DNA of 32,817 nt, from assembly GCA_041658185.1 (NCBI GenBank), contig JBBAAR010000017.1, forward strand, positions 1 through 32,817, given 5' to 3'. The position numbers and the translations under genes were made by a program. Shown in pieces: positions 30,516-32,817 of this stretch. The notes below the pieces were generated by a model. The model had not been told where the DNA came from and searched no databases. It was given only the letters and a program-made list of their open reading frames with translations. Numbering within the stretch: the stretch's first letter is position 1; each line of letters begins with the position of its first letter. This DNA comes from UBA8919 sp041658185 (GTDB lineage: Bacteria; Elusimicrobiota; UBA8919).

Positions 30516-32600
30516 TTACCTTAAATTTTTAAAATGCGGTTTTTCACCTTGTTTGATATTGCCAATCCACTCGTCCAACAGCGATTTTCTACCTCTCCAA
30601 AATTTTTTGCAAAGTTCAAGATATTCTATTGCCGTTCCTTTTTCCCCTTTTTCTAAAAGTTCTTTGGCAAGTATCATACTGGGACCGAAAGAATTTAACT
30701 GGGGAGAACCCGGCGTTTTACCAGATTCAAGTAAAAAATGTTTTGCTTTTTTCATATCACCCGACTTCAACGAAATCCGCCCGAGAACAGTATTCCCGTG
30801 GTGTATGGCATTACCGTAATTCCAGTCATTTTTATATTTTGGTGCTAAAGCAAGCAATTCTTTGGCATAATTCTCTGCTTTGTTAATTTCTTCCGTTTCA
30901 AATGCCGCTCGGGTTAATTTTGAAAGTTGATAAAATCTACTTCTCTCGTCTGTTTCAAGATTTAAGGATTTTTCATATTCGTCTAAAGATTTTTTTGCAG
31001 TTTCTTTTTTCTTATCATTTGAAATATTACGGCGACGAGATTTCAGTCTGTACAAATGCCCCAACTGGCCGGACCATTCGGGATTTTGCGGTTCAAGAGA
31101 TTGCGCTTTTTTGAAAAATTTTTCCGCCAAATCACTGTCAAAAAGCAAAAAAAAGTGGGCGGCATTGCCCAATATCCTCGTGTCCTTTTTTTTGGTTTCA
31201 ATATGTTTTAACCAGATCGCTTTTGCCTTACGATATACTTCACCGTCCAGTTCCGGGTCTAATTCAACATAGGGAGTACCGGCAATTTCCGACTCGGGAC
31301 GATTTTGTATTATCCATAATACATGTTGCTGTCTATTATTATTTATAGAGTCCGAATGGCGACGGCGCGTAAAATAATTGCCCAGAAGTTTTATTCTGGC
31401 GGACAAATCATCCGGATTTGTTTTAATTTGTTCTTCCAATTTTTTAATATCTTCATCGGTAAGTTTTCTACTGGACACGGCGAGTTTAGTCTCATCAATT
31501 CCTTTTCCAGAATCGGCAAGTTTTCTACTGGACACGGCAAGTTTAGTCTCGCCAATTTCTTTTCCAGAAACTGTATCACTGCTCTTTGACGACTTTACCC
31601 ATTCTTTGGCTCTATCTAAATTTACTTTGCTTTTCCACACTTGTTTATCATAATTATCACCTATCCGTTTAAATAACTCTTTCGCAGTTTTTCTATCATC
31701 TGCATGCCAGGCGTATTTGCAGAAAACATTCAGATTTCGGATTGACGTTCCATATAGTTCTTCGCGGTCATAAAAACCTTGTTTCAGTTTTTCCCAGGAT
31801 ACATCGGTCTCCGTTAAACACTTTTCCTGTTTGTAAAACTTTCCGATAGTCTGACAGATATAACCATAAATTATAGAACCTTTTTTACCGCCGACCCTGT
31901 CTGAAATTTCTTCTGCAAACTGTTCCCACTCGCCGGGTCTTCCATGCCATCGTGGAAGCAGATAATGTGCCTTTGCCGTATAATAATCCCAATACTCAAG
32001 TTCAAATTTAATTGCCTCTTCAAAAAGTTCATCGTATCTTTCTCTATTCCAACTCTGGCCTAATGCCACCGTTTGTATCGCACGATACCAATACGGACAT
32101 TTTTCCGGCAGGTTTTTTGCTTCATTCAGGATTTTCTCGGATTCTGCAAGCCGTTTGCGGAAAAGTTCCCATCCTTCTTCCGTAACTTTATATGCCAATT
32201 TGTTGCTCCGTGCTTTCCAGGCATATTCGTATAATATTCTGCCTAAACCGACACGGGCGGATATTGAATCAGGATTCTTTTTTATCCATTTTTTCAGTTT
32301 ATTTATTTGTGATTCCCACACTTCATCACCGTCTTTTTGGTTGTTCAGGGGTTCGCCGATGCCTATATAAAACGCTGTTAATTTCCAATCGCCACCAGGA
32401 AATTTTTCTTTTGTAGTGCGCAATTTATGCGATACGGCATCAAGTTTTGTAAAATCCTCTTTCATTAAAAGTTCCAGCATTTCACTGCTGAAATTTCTAT
32501 GGTCAGGCGGGGAATCCTTTTGCAAAGCAAAGATAAAACAGTAGGGAATCAAAAAATAAAATAAAAATATCAACCTTTTAACCAATTTAAATTTTTTCAT
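30516..32600 (-). CDS. Exported DUF4034 / TPR-like protein
   Basis: A 694-residue protein with a signal peptide (about 1-26, ending FIFA). A helical domain of DUF4034 type follows, with features such as FTKLDAVSHKLR, GGDWKLTAFYIGI, YEYAWKARSNKLAY and YYTAKAHYLLPRWHGRPGEW. A Ser/Lys-rich linker carries a 19-residue tandem repeat (about 343-380), and a second helical TPR-like half runs to the C-terminus. DUF4034 proteins have no known function. GGAG precedes the ATG by 7 nt. It is the first gene of the leftward operon and is separated from the archaemetzincin/TPR gene by 111 bp. Both being TPR proteins of the envelope suggests they work together, but this is inference. Confidence 0.7.
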   Translation of the reverse strand: MKKFKLVKRLIFLFYFLIPYCFIFALQKDSPPDHRNFSSEMLELLMKEDFTKLDAVSHKLRTTKEKFPGGDWKLTAFYIGIGEPLNNQKDGDEVWESQINKLKKWIKKNPDSISARVGLGRILYEYAWKARSNKLAYKVTEEGWELFRKRLAESEKILNEAKNLPEKCPYWYRAIQTVALGQSWNRERYDELFEEAIKFELEYWDYYTAKAHYLLPRWHGRPGEWEQFAEEISDRVGGKKGSIIYGYICQTIGKFYKQEKCLTETDVSWEKLKQGFYDREELYGTSIRNLNVFCKYAWHADDRKTAKELFKRIGDNYDKQVWKSKVNLDRAKEWVKSSKSSDTVSGKEIGETKLAVSSRKLADSGKGIDETKLAVSSRKLTDEDIKKLEEQIKTNPDDLSARIKLLGNYFTRRRHSDSINNNRQQHVLWIIQNRPESEIAGTPYVELDPELDGEVYRKAKAIWLKHIETKKKDTRILGNAAHFFLLFDSDLAEKFFKKAQSLEPQNPEWSGQLGHLYRLKSRRRNISNDKKKETAKKSLDEYEKSLNLETDERSRFYQLSKLTRAAFETEEINKAENYAKELLALAPKYKNDWNYGNAIHHGNTVLGRISLKSGDMKKAKHFLLESGKTPGSPQLNSFGPSMILAKELLEKGEKGTAIEYLELCKKFWRGRKSLLDEWIGNIKQGEKPHFKNLR
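31461..31574. repeat. Tandem 57-bp in-frame duplication in the DUF4034 gene
   Basis: Two adjacent 57-bp units (31461-31517 and 31518-31574) encode SGK-x-I-x-ETKLAVSSRKL-x-D twice. Differences cluster at the end of the unit, and the first 40 bp are nearly identical. It sits in the linker between the two helical halves. Confidence 0.85.
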
Positions 32601-32723
32601 TATTTTTCTCCTTTTTTATAAACTTTTTCCTATTTTATTTTTTGGACAACTTCCGTTGAAATATGGAATAATCAGAGCTAACTTAAAATGCAACATTTAT
32701 TGCACGTATAATGATATATGGAC

Positions 32724-32752
32724 ATAATATAACAAATCAAGTATAAATACAA
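32724..32752 (-). promoter_or_regulatory. Possible promoter of the DUF4034-led operon
   Basis: TTGTAT (32747-32752), 17 bp, then TATTAT (32724-32729) on the minus strand, about 120 bp before the start codon at 32600. The 217 bp between that gene and the window edge (32601-32817) hold no open frame. A short TGCAA/TTGCA inverted repeat at about 32689-32704 lies in the leader. Confidence 0.4.
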
Positions 32753-32817
32753 TTGAGGGAACCTGGGAAATTCTAATTTATTGCTGAACCTTTGAGTTCT
32801 ACTTTTTGACTGTTTCC

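Overview
The window is a compact, roughly 40% GC stretch of a Gram-negative (double-membrane) bacterial chromosome. Tripartite efflux systems, two TolC-type outer-membrane factors, signal peptidase I and many secreted or inner-membrane proteins support that. The gene families and the abundance of short dispersed repeats remind me of uncultivated candidate phyla of the Elusimicrobiota/Omnitrophota kind, but this placement is a weak inference. Twenty-five genes, all on the minus strand, fill the window almost end to end; the only plus-strand coding sequence is the last 20 codons of an IS110-type transposase at the left edge. No gap between genes exceeds 300 bp, and I see no tRNA, rRNA or CRISPR array.

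Transcription runs right to left in three blocks. Block 1 (32600 to 21014) encodes a DUF4034 protein, a membrane-anchored TPR protein carrying a degenerate archaemetzincin domain, a DUF2339/DUF3999 pair, a diacylglycerol-type glycosyltransferase, an exported HAD phosphatase and an AlkD-like DNA glycosylase. It ends in an intrinsic terminator. Block 2 (20945 to 13396) starts at a near-consensus promoter and encodes signal peptidase I, NfeD, an SPFH/stomatin protein, HemW, a dolichol-phosphate-mannose-synthase-like GT2, a B12-binding radical SAM protein and a GT-C type membrane glycosyltransferase. Block 3 (13291 to 269) starts at a TTGACA-17-TATAGT promoter overlapped by a TetR operator. It encodes TetR, TolC, adaptor, RND pump, ECF sigma factor, zinc-finger anti-sigma factor, a Spy/CpxP-like protein, a second TolC, a second adaptor, a MacB-type ABC pump and an MFS exporter: two complete tripartite systems plus their likely regulators.

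The two most notable observations are these. (1) An archaemetzincin fold in which all three zinc-binding His, the catalytic Glu and all four structural Cys are substituted while motif spacing is kept, fused to a TM helix and TPRs and placed among other envelope proteins of unknown function. (2) Short dispersed repeats that have become coding sequence. A 105-bp palindromic element sits in frame in one tolC, the two tolC signal peptides share a repeat, and hemW takes its start codon, first 18 or so codons and an internal loop from repeat-like sequence.
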